A stretch of DNA of 39,729 nt from Oligoflexia bacterium (GCA_903881565.1 CAIRTR010000116.1:1-39729), one strand, 5' to 3'; positions 14,788-23,485 are shown, numbered from the stretch's first letter. Made by a program: numbers and translations. The notes: generated from the sequence alone by a model not told the origin.

Positions 14788-17273
14788 CTGATTTAAAGAG
14801 CATCCCCCTCTCTCTCGGCGATTTTGCAGTTCCGGTCCCGAGATCAGGTAGCATCGAGGCTCATTCTGGATACGGCCGGGCCACCGCAGAGGGCATAGAA
14901 ATTCATAAACGGGTTCAACTCAAACGAACCAAAGCGTTTCCAAATTACGAAGCCGAAGTCACAATCTCCCGAAGTTTTGAGCGAGGGGATTACCGTTTTG
15001 AGATCAGCGGGAGAATGGACGGGGTTTTCAGCTGGGAAACTCCCAAAATTGAAGAAATCAAATCCAGCTTCAATATCAAAGAATTGCTGAGACGACTCAA
15101 AGATCAAAATTTGGATCACCCTTACTGCCTGCAACTTCTCACTTACGGCTATTTTTATTGGCAAGAAAACCAAATCAAACCTGAACTCACCCTTCACCTC
15201 GTCTCCTCCCGCAATGGAGATTCAGAGGACCTGGAGCTTAAGCTTGATATCGCACTTTACGAACGATGGCTAAATCTGCGCCTGGATGAACTCGAGCTTG
15301 AGGCTCAAAAGGCCGAGAAACGCGTCGCTCGCCGAAAAAAAATCGCCGCTGACTTTATGTTTCCCTTTGCAACACCACGACAGGGACAAATTGAATTGAT
15401 CCAATCGATCGAAGAAGGAATCGTTGAGCACACCCCGATGCTCATCCAAGCTCCAACGGGACTCGGCAAGACCGCGGGCGTTCTATATCCAGCGCTTAAA
15501 GAAGCCTTGAGCCGGGGCCAAAAAGTCGTCTATGTCACCCCGAAAAATTCTCAGCACGCGGTCGCTGAGGATGCGATCACGCGTTTCCAAGAAACGGGCG
15601 CCAAAGTAAAATCCCTCACCATCACGGCAAAAAGCAAGATCTGTTTCAAGAACGAACCGCTGTGCAATCCGAAGTACTGCGAATACGCACTTGATTATTA
15701 TACCAAAGTGCATGCAAGCGGTCTCCTGGATCTGCTTGCGAAAAAGAAGAAGTTACGAACTAAGACGTTTCGCGACTTAGGCGAAGAATATCAGGTCTGC
15801 CCCTTTGAGCTGCAGCTTGACGGTGCTCAAGAAGCCGATACGGTGATTTGTGATTACAACTATGTTTTTGCCCCCCGTTCCTCTTTTGGACGTTTGGCGA
15901 TAGTGGGGATCGGTCAGACCGGAAAACCCAACCTCGTAATCGACGAAGCCCACAACCTTCCCGCTCGCGCGATGGATTATTTTTCGCCAACGCTGTCAAG
16001 TTTTACCCTCGAAAAGATGCGTGATGAAATCCGACATCTCCCCTCGCGCTTTCAAGAGGAGATCGAGGAGATTCTAGATGATTGCATCGCAGCGATTGTT
16101 TCTTCTGGATCCTCTGCCGGATCTCAGGGCGGATCTCGGAGTGGAAAAACCGCTACGCAACCCCTAGAGATTGACCCGCCAGTGGAGATGTTCTTGGAGC
16201 GCGACTCCGAACTGCGAGGATTCTTGTCTCGCTATCTCGATTCAGATATTGAGATCCAGCCAAAAGACGTCGTGCTTCGACTTTGTTTTTACTGGTCTGA
16301 ATTCACTGAAACCCTCCAATTTGTTGGAGACCCGGAGCACGATGAGTTCTTTACGACTTTCCACCCCCACCCTACCGGCGGCATCGTCAAAATCACCTGT
16401 TGCGACGCCTCGGAACTCATCGAAGACTGCTATGACGACTATGAGCAGGTCATCGCATTTTCAGCGACATTGAAACCCTTTGAGTATTACGCAAAACTCA
16501 GCGGGTTGGATCCTGAGAAGGTAAAGAAGTTAGAGTTTCAAAGCCCATTTCCCAAAGCCAATCGCAAAGTTTTGATCATCCCGCAGATCTCAACCAAATA
16601 CTCGGAGCGTGAGCGTAACTATTCAAAAATCGCCGAAGGCATCTCCCGAATCGCCGCACTCCGAAGGGGCAATTATTTCGCATTTTTTCCAAGCTTTGAT
16701 TTCCTGGAAAGAGTCGCTGCATTAATGAACCCCCTTTCAGGCTACACCTTCATCGCACAAGAGCGGGACATGAAAGCTCCGCAGGTGCAGGAGATTATCG
16801 AACATCTTCGCTCTCAAATCGCACCTACAATCGTTTTTGCGGTCCAGGGAGGATCATTTTCGGAGGGCGTGGATTATCCGGGCGAAATGGTGATCGGTGC
16901 TTTTGTCGTCGGGCCACCATTGCCGAGTTTCGACCTCGAGCGTGAGCACATGAAGCAGTATTATCAAAAGCACTATCACGCGGGTTTTGATTACGCCTAC
17001 ACCATCCCGGCAATGGCCAAAGCGATTCAGGCCGCCGGTCGAGTCATTCGCTCGGAAACTGATCGTGGACTTATTGTCTTGATGGACAATCGTTTCGTGC
17101 TGCCAAATTATTCGCGCACCATGCCCAGGGATTGGTTCGAAACCCAGGCAAGCGAACTCGTTTCAACCCGTATTTTGAAGGAAGTCTCGGAGTTCTGGGA
17201 GCACTCACTGATTCTGACAATTGCAACTGCCTTTGTGGGTCTGCTTAGCCTTCACCACACTTTCCCTCTGTAA
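14784..17273 (+). CDS. PD-(D/E)XK nuclease - XPD/DinG-like iron-sulfur helicase fusion
   Basis: 829 residues. Residues 1-190 are a Cas4/RecB-like nuclease: His41 in 'GIEIHKRV', Asp79 in 'GRMDGV', Glu91 and Lys93 in 'IEEIKSS', and Gln117/Tyr121 in 'LQLLTYGY'. The rest is a superfamily 2 helicase of the XPD/DinG type: Walker A 'APTGLGKT' at 223-230, 'DEAH' at 387-390, and a C-terminal 'QAAGRVIRSETDRG' motif VI. Four cysteines between motifs I and II (Cys287, Cys294, Cys299, Cys339) are placed to bind a 4Fe-4S cluster. Such fusions are known in bacteria as Cas4-like nuclease/Rad3-like helicases. An unusual Ser/Gly-rich insert lies at about 440-455. Translation is coupled to the upstream exonuclease, so the two probably act on the same DNA intermediates. 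Confidence 0.9.
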   Translation: MTDLKSIPLSLGDFAVPVPRSGSIEAHSGYGRATAEGIEIHKRVQLKRTKAFPNYEAEVTISRSFERGDYRFEISGRMDGVFSWETPKIEEIKSSFNIKELLRRLKDQNLDHPYCLQLLTYGYFYWQENQIKPELTLHLVSSRNGDSEDLELKLDIALYERWLNLRLDELELEAQKAEKRVARRKKIAADFMFPFATPRQGQIELIQSIEEGIVEHTPMLIQAPTGLGKTAGVLYPALKEALSRGQKVVYVTPKNSQHAVAEDAITRFQETGAKVKSLTITAKSKICFKNEPLCNPKYCEYALDYYTKVHASGLLDLLAKKKKLRTKTFRDLGEEYQVCPFELQLDGAQEADTVICDYNYVFAPRSSFGRLAIVGIGQTGKPNLVIDEAHNLPARAMDYFSPTLSSFTLEKMRDEIRHLPSRFQEEIEEILDDCIAAIVSSGSSAGSQGGSRSGKTATQPLEIDPPVEMFLERDSELRGFLSRYLDSDIEIQPKDVVLRLCFYWSEFTETLQFVGDPEHDEFFTTFHPHPTGGIVKITCCDASELIEDCYDDYEQVIAFSATLKPFEYYAKLSGLDPEKVKKLEFQSPFPKANRKVLIIPQISTKYSERERNYSKIAEGISRIAALRRGNYFAFFPSFDFLERVAALMNPLSGYTFIAQERDMKAPQVQEIIEHLRSQIAPTIVFAVQGGSFSEGVDYPGEMVIGAFVVGPPLPSFDLEREHMKQYYQKHYHAGFDYAYTIPAMAKAIQAAGRVIRSETDRGLIVLMDNRFVLPNYSRTMPRDWFETQASELVSTRILKEVSEFWEHSLILTIATAFVGLLSLHHTFPL

Positions 17274-17499
17274 ACACGGGAACGTGGGTCGCGATCGTGA
17301 AATTCTTTTTGGAATTCGGCCTGAAAAGATCCACTCCACGGTGATCTCTACAAACTGAGCGGTATTCGAATTGAATTTGCCCCTCTTTCATCAGAGTGGC
17401 GGTACGATATTTTTTTGACGGTTCCGACAACAATACCAAACCGCCTCAGCTGCCATTTTAGTAAAACTCGAAGCCTCCCCAGCCCCCTGCCGCCGAATG

Positions 17500-17508
17500 T
17501 GTTACTAT
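17500..17508 (+). promoter_or_regulatory. extended -10 promoter of the exported barrel-like protein
   Basis: TGT followed by TACTAT (17503-17508) forms an extended -10 element, which fits the lack of a recognisable -35 box at 17480-17485. Only six bases separate it from ATG 17515, again predicting a leaderless transcript. Confidence 0.5.
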
Positions 17509-17514
17509 TAACGT

Positions 17515-18843
17515 ATGCGCAAGTGGCCGCGCCTTTCGCACACCCTTGTCTCGTTTGCTCTCACTCTGGTCCTTTTATTGGGAACTGGAGAGCGCACCTT
17601 TGCAGACGATCCCGCCCACCCCGGATCAGGCAATGCCGATACTGCGCCCGTTACGCCAATTGATACCTTGAACCCGTTGGCGGATTTCATTCGCCAACTC
17701 ATTATTACGGTCGGTAACGGCCCTCTCTATCATCCGAGTAGAGAAATCGATCGAATCGTGGGAAGTCCTTGGACTTTGAACCCCACAACGGCCGAGAAGT
17801 TTGCCAGGCTGCCAGCCAATCTTCAAATGCAATTCAACTCCGCCCTTTCGCGCAATCCGCGCACGCTGATTCAACAGCCCAACGAGGCCCTTCAGATTTC
17901 GGACGCCCTATCGACGTTTAATGACTTTGCCGGCCGCGCCAGCAGTTTCTTTTCCCCTGAAGAATGGATCGATTTAGCGGTCTTTTATCTTTCCAGGCAA
18001 TCCTTTTTTCCCCCCTCCAGTGACCAAACTGGATGGCAAAAAATCAAAAAATTGATTTCTGACAATATTGTCTACATAGGTGCCGGGATTTTGGCTGGCG
18101 CAGCGTTGAGCAATCAAATGAGCTTGGGAGTGAGCGAAAGCCCGCTTAAATGGTCAGGGCCAAAAGGGCGCGAACAAAACAAAGCAGGCTGGTACGCATC
18201 GTTTCGCGATTTTGGCATTAAACTTCAACCCACCCTTCGAACTGGGGTGTCGCTCAATTCTCCCGAATTGGATCTTTCCTTAGGGGGGGTCTATAAGATA
18301 AATCCCTCTCCTGGAACAGAGCACTTTGACATCGAGTTTTTTGCCCGTGAACATGCCGTGGCGTCTGTCACAAAGCCTCACGGCTGGGACGTGGGCGTAA
18401 GCAGTTCCGGAAAATTAAAAGTGGACACCCCTCAGCCAGGCAGAGGGCGTTTCAATGTTGGCCTCGACGCCTACGCTGTGCGCATTGATTCAAATGCGAG
18501 TAGCCCTTGGCGATTGATGACGAGCACTTCGTTTGCGACAGATTTTGTTTCGCAAACGCAGACCCGCTTGAACGTCGGCGTGCAGGATTTGGAAAATGAC
18601 ATAAATGTCGGCCTTTCGTTCCAGGATCTTACGGACACGCTCCAACCCATCACAGGGAATCAATTGCAGGTGGGGATGTTTCTCAATGGCACCTTTGAAT
18701 CTCGGAGCGGCTCCGCCGCGACACAAATGCGAATAGGTGCACAAAATGTTCGCGAAGACTCGATGTCATCCGGCAACTTCACAAGCGCTTGGATGCGGTC
18801 AAAGCTCAACTCAAAACATTTGGATCAGGAGAACTCACCTTAA
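17515..18843 (+). CDS. exported protein, probable outer-membrane beta-barrel C-terminal half
   Basis: 442 residues from ATG 17515. 'HTLVSFALTLVLLLGTGERTFA' is a signal peptide with cleavage before 'DDPAHPG'. Residues about 50-180 are helical. A hydrophobic 'IVYIGAGILAGAALS' follows at about 185-200. From about 205 on, the sequence alternates polar and hydrophobic residues in strand-like blocks ('LRTGVSLNSPELDLSLGGVY', 'FNVGLDAYAVRI', 'QTRLNVGVQDLENDINVGLSF', 'QLQVGMFLNGTFE'), as in beta-barrels. The last 20 residues ('MRSKLNSKHLDQENSP') do not look like a barrel end, and the overlapping frame 3 looks better there. The gene may therefore be frameshifted into the next ORF, or end in a natural overlap. 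No family is recognised. Confidence 0.65.
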   Translation: MRKWPRLSHTLVSFALTLVLLLGTGERTFADDPAHPGSGNADTAPVTPIDTLNPLADFIRQLIITVGNGPLYHPSREIDRIVGSPWTLNPTTAEKFARLPANLQMQFNSALSRNPRTLIQQPNEALQISDALSTFNDFAGRASSFFSPEEWIDLAVFYLSRQSFFPPSSDQTGWQKIKKLISDNIVYIGAGILAGAALSNQMSLGVSESPLKWSGPKGREQNKAGWYASFRDFGIKLQPTLRTGVSLNSPELDLSLGGVYKINPSPGTEHFDIEFFAREHAVASVTKPHGWDVGVSSSGKLKVDTPQPGRGRFNVGLDAYAVRIDSNASSPWRLMTSTSFATDFVSQTQTRLNVGVQDLENDINVGLSFQDLTDTLQPITGNQLQVGMFLNGTFESRSGSAATQMRIGAQNVREDSMSSGNFTSAWMRSKLNSKHLDQENSP

Positions 18844-19196
18844 AAGAGGAGAGCGAGCTTTTGGCGTTACGGTGGGATCTTGAAAATTCAATGACCCAAA
18901 CGCGAGAGAATTTGAGTATCGATTTTAAGGAATATGTCAGATTTAGGGACCATTTTCTGTTTTTCCAGAAACACAAAATTCTGGACGACGATTTACAACA
19001 AAAAGGCCCGCTGGATGCGCATGATTTTGAAGAGGCGCAAAAAGAGCTGGGCAGCCCCGCCTACTCCCATCCCTATGTGACCTACTCGAGTCCAGCAGTC
19101 ACCAATCGAAGCACAAAGCCCGCTGAAGAAACCGTTGTCCCCCTGACTTCGCCCGTGACTCCAAGCGAGAACAATTCAAGCGGCGTGGGTCGGTGA
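18789..19196 (+). CDS. overlapping ORF: coiled-coil C-terminal part, possibly frameshifted continuation
   Basis: The nominal start is TTG 18789, 55 bases inside the previous gene, without a ribosome binding site. However, frame 3 stays open upstream to about 18720 and reads 'RRLDVIRQLHKRLDAVKAQLKTF', a good amphipathic helix that continues into 'LTLKEESELLALRWDLENSM'. This coding-like signal upstream of any start codon suggests the ORF is the true C-terminus of the 17515 gene, joined through a frameshift between about 18720 and 18780. The tail (from about residue 88) is rich in Pro, Ser and Thr. Alternatives are a separate small protein made by coupled initiation, or a mutation that split the gene. 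No family is recognised. Confidence 0.5.
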   Translation: MDAVKAQLKTFGSGELTLKEESELLALRWDLENSMTQTRENLSIDFKEYVRFRDHFLFFQKHKILDDDLQQKGPLDAHDFEEAQKELGSPAYSHPYVTYSSPAVTNRSTKPAEETVVPLTSPVTPSENNSSGVGR

Positions 19197-19199
19197 CCC

Positions 19200-20207
19200 C
19201 TAATTCCAATCAAACACAACCTCAACCGAGTCCGCCTTCCGCGTTCCATCAGCATTGAACACGTCAGTCTCGGCCATTTTAATGGTTTGTGTCTTCGTTT
19301 TCCCAGGCTTACAGCCCGTTCCCGATCCTTGAGTGAAGGTAATCTGGTAAGTATCCCCGACGATCAATGACGCCAGCACGATCTGAAAAATGTCATCATT
19401 TGGATCAACATCCACCACCGATTTTGAGACAAAATCATATCGGTAATCAGGGTGCGCAAAAAACTGGCTCGAAATCGCCTGAGCACGCCCCTCCACAAAA
19501 GCATCAATCTGAATCACATTACGATTCGAAGAATCCGCCGCATCGTCCATGCACGACACATTCGCATGAGTCAGGACAATCGGCACAAAATTCTTCTTGT
19601 CGACCGTGCTAATAAACTCCTGCAGACCCGCCGTCAATTTAAGCGGAGCCAGGGATGTCGTATACGAATCCACCAAAATACAATTCTTCTCGCCCGCGCA
19701 CAACGAATCCGAGTTAGGCGTGAAGTTATTCAAATTAACGATCTTGCTCCCATAAAAAAGGGTCGTGACTGTCTTAACCTTCCCTCCCCCTCCCCAAATG
19801 TCCTGGCAAAGCTTGATAAGCCCTTTGAACTTGATCTCCACGCGATCCAGGCTCGGATCGTGCCCCGTGTTCGGAATGCTCAGCGTCTTTTTAAAATTAA
19901 ACGCATCCACAAGATCCTTAAGCGCCGGTGTCCCACTCACCTTCGCGACTTTAGAGAGGTCAGGAATCACTTCATCCGTCGAGTCATAAATAACCAAACC
20001 ATCTGAGTTCAGGGCCTGAATCCGATACGAAGACACCACACAGCTATCGGTAAGTGCTGCGGCTTGAATCGGCTGATCGTAGAATCCGTTTAAGGCGGAC
20101 ACCTTCGAGGGATTAAGCAGTTGCAGCTGAAACTGCGTTTCGGGCCCGCGGGCGCACCCCGCGAGTAGACCAGAACCCAGCACAAATGCTAAAAGTAACT
20201 TCTTCAT
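19200..20207 (-). CDS. lipoprotein of unknown function (last gene of the FecR operon)
   Basis: 335 residues from ATG 20207, preceded at a good distance by GAGG; the GTG at 20219 is disfavoured. 'MKKLLLAFVLGSGLLAGC' is a textbook lipoprotein signal with the lipobox LAGC and Cys18. The residue after Cys is Ala and no Asp follows at +2, so outer-membrane sorting would be expected by the E. coli rule. The mature protein looks strand-rich, has five further cysteines ('TDSCVVSS', 'IKLCQDIWG', 'SLCAGEKNCILV', 'NVSCMDD') and a late 'GTGCKPGKTKT'. The family is not recognised. The ATG lies eight bases after the FecR-domain gene's stop, so it is the distal gene of the operon and probably acts with those envelope proteins. 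Confidence 0.75.
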   Translation of the reverse strand: MKKLLLAFVLGSGLLAGCARGPETQFQLQLLNPSKVSALNGFYDQPIQAAALTDSCVVSSYRIQALNSDGLVIYDSTDEVIPDLSKVAKVSGTPALKDLVDAFNFKKTLSIPNTGHDPSLDRVEIKFKGLIKLCQDIWGGGGKVKTVTTLFYGSKIVNLNNFTPNSDSLCAGEKNCILVDSYTTSLAPLKLTAGLQEFISTVDKKNFVPIVLTHANVSCMDDAADSSNRNVIQIDAFVEGRAQAISSQFFAHPDYRYDFVSKSVVDVDPNDDIFQIVLASLIVGDTYQITFTQGSGTGCKPGKTKTQTIKMAETDVFNADGTRKADSVEVVFDWN

Positions 20208-20215
20208 TTTCAACC

Positions 20216-21259
20216 TCACTCTTTTGGTGCAATCTCGATTTGATCAACGGCAATCACGTAACGTCCACCCATGTTTTCGCGAATCACATCCCCCGGCGGA
20301 ACGTATTTGTCTTCAAATACGCCTCCACCTGATTGGGGTATCGACGGTGCAAAAAGATTCGCTTCGCCCCCAAATTTTTCCAAAATCTCCTTAACCTCCA
20401 CAGAGCCCGCTTCTTTTTCGAGAAACTCACCTAAGTCTTCTTTGGAAATTCCGCTAGGCACCTCGGGCTTCCCTTCAGGAACTGCGGGCTTTGCATCAAA
20501 CTCCTTAAGTTTTTTCCCGAACCCCGTATCGCCGCTGCCTTCTTTAGCTTTTTCGCCCTTCCCACCCGCCAAAGCCTTATCGTGGTCTGACTTGATCGGC
20601 TTATTTAAAATCGCTTGATACTTTTTATCGACCTCCCCGAGCTCAATCTTCTGAACCGAAAAGGGCCCCGCAGTGGCGGTCAAAACCTTCTCACCCGTGC
20701 CCAGGGAAACCGGTTTTGTTATCCGATCCGAACTGACATCGCACTTGCCCGAGACACACAACATTTCGACCTCACTCATCGCGACATCAGTGCCGCGCAC
20801 CCCCATGACCGCACTTCGCGTCCGAATCATAAAAGGCTTTGCGCCCTTGCGACTGCCCACAAGAACACGAATCCGGCCTGCGACGAGGTTCAAGCTGGCA
20901 CTCACCTCGTCACTTTCAATTTTTTGTTCCCCTTTTTCCTGGGTTTTGCGAGGCGGGCTCACCCTCATCTCGGAGTCCTCGCCCAAATCGACAATGGCAT
21001 TATCTGTCAGGGCGATCTTTGCCTTTGAATTGGCTTCGGTCTTGACCACTTCACCCGCTTTGAGAAAAACGCCCAGAGTAGCTGGTGTTGCTTTGCTCTC
21101 CGGATCAAGCGAAATGATTTGCACTTTACCTTCCATGAAGATCAGTCTCCCCGCGGGAAGCTCCACCTCAGACCAAGCCCAAGGCGTGTGCGCAAGAAAG
21201 CCAAATAAAGCGCCCGCCACGACTTCAAGGATCCAAACCGAAACGATATTCTTTTTCAT
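20216..21259 (-). CDS. FecR-domain periplasmic protein
   Basis: 347 residues with GAGGA ten bases before ATG 21259. The N-terminus is a signal or anchor helix ('SVWILEVVAGALFGFLA'). Residues about 33-180 match the FecR domain pattern: 'AGRLIFMEGKVQII', 'GVFLKAGEVVKTEANSKAKIAL', 'NAIVDLGEDSEMRV', 'LVAGRIRVLVG', and the conserved 'TRSAVMGVRGTDVAM'. Such domains occur in periplasmic proteins, both in sigma-factor regulators and in stand-alone cell-surface proteins next to TPR or barrel genes. No sigma factor is encoded nearby, so the second type is more likely. The C-terminal part is charged and low in complexity (Lys, Glu, Gly, Pro), ending 'YVIAVDQIEIAPKE'. It lies 12 bases after the TPR-barrel gene. 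Confidence 0.85.
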   Translation of the reverse strand: MKKNIVSVWILEVVAGALFGFLAHTPWAWSEVELPAGRLIFMEGKVQIISLDPESKATPATLGVFLKAGEVVKTEANSKAKIALTDNAIVDLGEDSEMRVSPPRKTQEKGEQKIESDEVSASLNLVAGRIRVLVGSRKGAKPFMIRTRSAVMGVRGTDVAMSEVEMLCVSGKCDVSSDRITKPVSLGTGEKVLTATAGPFSVQKIELGEVDKKYQAILNKPIKSDHDKALAGGKGEKAKEGSGDTGFGKKLKEFDAKPAVPEGKPEVPSGISKEDLGEFLEKEAGSVEVKEILEKFGGEANLFAPSIPQSGGGVFEDKYVPPGDVIRENMGGRYVIAVDQIEIAPKE

Positions 21260-21271
21260 ATGCTCAAATCC

Positions 21272-22651
21272 TCACAGCCTGAATCCCAGCGACAGTGAAG
21301 TCACTGTTTTCGAATATTCTACCGACGTATCATTTGAGCTGTTTCGCTCAAATGAAAAATCTCCCTGGGCGAAAAACTTCGACCCCAGCAGCGCCTTAAG
21401 ATCCTTCGTCACTCCCACCGTAAACGCTGCCGTTTTATCTGCGCGAACCGGTTCCCGCTTCGGATATTTAAAATAGCGATATTCAGCCGAAACAAACGGA
21501 TTGAATGCGTCATCGCCAAATTGATAGCCGATCCGCCCAAGAGCCTTACCGCCTACCTGCTGGTAATTCACGCCCTTGCTTTCGTTCAAGACAAAAGCGC
21601 CCCCGATGAAACCCGGGAAACTTTTCAACGCAAAAAAGTGATATTCGGCCCCAAATTCAGATTTAAAATAAGTTTTCTGATTCTTGGTATCGCGTGCGTC
21701 TTCTACAAAGTTACCGTAACTCAGCGGGACCTTGAAGACGAGGCGACGATTCTGCTTAAGATCCACCTCAAAAGCCGGCGCAAGCCGATTCTCAAACAGC
21801 AGTCCCGCCATCCCAGCCGAGTTCACCATAAAATAATGCACGCCATCAGCGAGCGTGATCCGCAGCGCCCCTCGCTCTGTGAAAACTTCAGCCATATTCA
21901 GGCCCACATCAAGGGTGTCAAAGTTCTTGAGATCTCGATTGTGATTATAATTATAGGCCAAATGGGTGCCCAAGGAGAAATCTTGTTTCGAGAGCGCTGA
22001 AGTTGTGAACTTAACCATGCCAAAAACAGGCATTACCAAGCCGCCCCGCGACGAGATCGCTGAAGCCGCTAAATCGCCTGTGGGTTTTAGCAGTACATTT
22101 GAGTCATATTTTTCAGCAATTTGAAGGACAAGCTCCGTGCGACTCTCAGCCTGTTCACTGCTCTTGAGTTTCGCATAAAGGCCACCGCCAGTCACGCCCC
22201 CGACTAAGCGCTGCAAATCTGGATCCTCCGGAGAATCCCAAAGTGCGAGCCGGATTTGTTCTAACGACTCTTTAACCCGCCCCGAACTCTTGTACACTTC
22301 CGCCAAATTGACCCGATAAAAAGATCGCAGTCCCGGTTCAGATGTTTTCTCAATCGCCAACGCGAGATCTTTTTCAGCTTCAAGATAGTTCTGTAATTTG
22401 TAATAAGACAAGCCCCTCAAATTTAAGACTTCTGGGTCATGAGACGAATCCACTGAAGAATCCGTTAAGTACTCGTTAGCTTTTGCGATGCTTTGATCAT
22501 ATTCTTCCGCTTGAAAATGAAAAAAGGAAAGCTCGCGCAGAATCACCAAATCGTGATCGGTATGATCCGAGGCCCGTGCCCCAGGACTCGCCACGCCGGC
22601 CGCTAAACCCATTGCCAGAACCAACCCGATATTAAGAAGAAGTTTTTTCAT
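21272..22651 (-). CDS. TPR plus outer-membrane beta-barrel protein
   Basis: 459 residues from ATG 22651; a strong GGGGGAG six bases upstream selects this start over the ORF's earlier codons. 'MKKLLLNIGLVLAMGLAAGVA' is the signal peptide. Residues about 38-160 carry TPR-like helical repeats ('ILRELSFFHFQAEEYDQSI', 'VLNLRGLSYYKLQNYLEAE', 'RVNLAEVYKSSGRVKESL'). The phrase 'AEKYDSNVLL' then starts a C-terminal barrel of alternating strands, ending 'TVTSLSLGFRL', a barrel-like C-terminus. This two-part plan resembles TPR-porins and, more distantly, Slam-type surface lipoprotein assembly modifiers, but no specific family motif confirms either. It sits between a second barrel gene and the FecR and lipoprotein genes. 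Confidence 0.8.
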   Translation of the reverse strand: MKKLLLNIGLVLAMGLAAGVASPGARASDHTDHDLVILRELSFFHFQAEEYDQSIAKANEYLTDSSVDSSHDPEVLNLRGLSYYKLQNYLEAEKDLALAIEKTSEPGLRSFYRVNLAEVYKSSGRVKESLEQIRLALWDSPEDPDLQRLVGGVTGGGLYAKLKSSEQAESRTELVLQIAEKYDSNVLLKPTGDLAASAISSRGGLVMPVFGMVKFTTSALSKQDFSLGTHLAYNYNHNRDLKNFDTLDVGLNMAEVFTERGALRITLADGVHYFMVNSAGMAGLLFENRLAPAFEVDLKQNRRLVFKVPLSYGNFVEDARDTKNQKTYFKSEFGAEYHFFALKSFPGFIGGAFVLNESKGVNYQQVGGKALGRIGYQFGDDAFNPFVSAEYRYFKYPKREPVRADKTAAFTVGVTKDLKALLGSKFFAQGDFSFERNSSNDTSVEYSKTVTSLSLGFRL

Positions 22652-22664
22652 GATCATCTCCCCC

Positions 22665-23432
22665 TTAGATCCGCAAGCCAAATTTGAGGGTTGCCGTATT
22701 TACGCCCACGATATTGGCCCACTCTAATCCTGTAACAAATCCGCCGCCTTCAAGCACCCCACCGACGGAAACGTGCAAGCCACTCACCCGCGGCGACTCC
22801 GAGATCGATACTTTAGTAGAGCTATATTTAAAGTCCATGCTGCCTGTCGCAAATCCATACCCCAACCAAAGAGACGCCCAGCTGAAGCGTTTCCCAAAAG
22901 TATGAAGGACGCCATACCCCGTGTTCCCGATGCTATAGTTCGTGCCTTTTTGAATGCCAAAATTGTGATAGTTCAATCGGATACTGCTATCGAGTTTCGA
23001 GGATGGCATCAGCGCCGCTAGATAATTCCATTTAAGGCCTCCGGCCCAGTAATGCTCAGAGACTGAAGTAAAAGTAAGCGGAGGGAGAAACTGCGCATCC
23101 ACCGCAAGACCAAAAGGAAAAGCAAGCTGCGTATATAAAGAGGGCAGCTGGGGCAAGAGGGTATACTTGCCCACGTCGTTGGCAGAACTTTCCAACCCCG
23201 GCAAGGACTCAAGCGCCGTCTTCAAAGTACTGCTGCCAAAACCGCCAACAAGAAGCCCGAACTCGACCCCTATATAATGAATCTTTGTTTCACCTGGAAA
23301 CAAATTCTTAGGAATCAAACTCGCCAGCAGCGACGCATTGAGGAGCCGCACACCCTCCACGTCACCCAGAACACTGGCTTGAGATGAAACACTCGTTGCT
23401 AAGACACACAAAACCAATAACCACTTTGCCAT
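22665..23432 (-). CDS. outer-membrane beta-barrel protein (first gene of the FecR operon)
   Basis: 255 residues from ATG 23432, preceded by AGGGAG with seven bases of spacing. 'MAKWLLVLCVLATSVSSQA' is the signal peptide. The mature protein consists of strand-like blocks rich in Gly, Tyr and Phe ('IHYIGVEFGLLVGGFG', 'HYWAGGLKWNYLAAL', 'SIRLNYHNFGIQKG', 'FSWASLWLGYGFATG', 'GLHVSVGGVLEGGGF') and ends 'TATLKFGLRI', a plausible barrel-terminal strand. It is about the size of small 8- to 12-strand barrels. No specific family is certain. The next gene starts 13 bases after its stop, and a promoter lies 24 bases upstream of its ATG, so it opens a four-gene operon running to 19200. Confidence 0.78.
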   Translation of the reverse strand: MAKWLLVLCVLATSVSSQASVLGDVEGVRLLNASLLASLIPKNLFPGETKIHYIGVEFGLLVGGFGSSTLKTALESLPGLESSANDVGKYTLLPQLPSLYTQLAFPFGLAVDAQFLPPLTFTSVSEHYWAGGLKWNYLAALMPSSKLDSSIRLNYHNFGIQKGTNYSIGNTGYGVLHTFGKRFSWASLWLGYGFATGSMDFKYSSTKVSISESPRVSGLHVSVGGVLEGGGFVTGLEWANIVGVNTATLKFGLRI

Positions 23433-23455
23433 CCCTGATCTCCCTCAAGGTTCAA

Positions 23456-23485
23456 AGTATAGGAGGATGCCGCTCGTTGTTACAA
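23456..23485 (-). promoter_or_regulatory. promoter of the barrel / TPR-barrel / FecR / lipoprotein operon
   Basis: Read on the minus strand: TTGTAA (23485-23480), an 18-base spacer, TATACT (23461-23456), and a leader of about 17 bases containing AGGGAG before ATG 23432. The -35 box overlaps the last codons of the upstream gene. Unlike most promoters in this window it leaves room for a normal ribosome binding site. Confidence 0.5.

Noticed and set aside
19187-19199. Short hairpin gggtc-ggt-gaccc between convergent genes
   Set aside because: The stem is only five base pairs and there is no T-run on either strand; too weak to call a terminator.
19452-20006. 184-residue plus-strand ORF within the lipoprotein gene
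   Set aside because: Extremely Arg/Ile-rich shadow of the lipoprotein gene, with no start signals. The lipoprotein frame has a signal peptide, lipobox and ribosome binding site.
20673-21476. 267-residue plus-strand ORF within the FecR and TPR-barrel genes
   Set aside because: It spans two well-supported minus-strand genes and is rich in Ser/Pro/Thr, as expected for a shadow frame.
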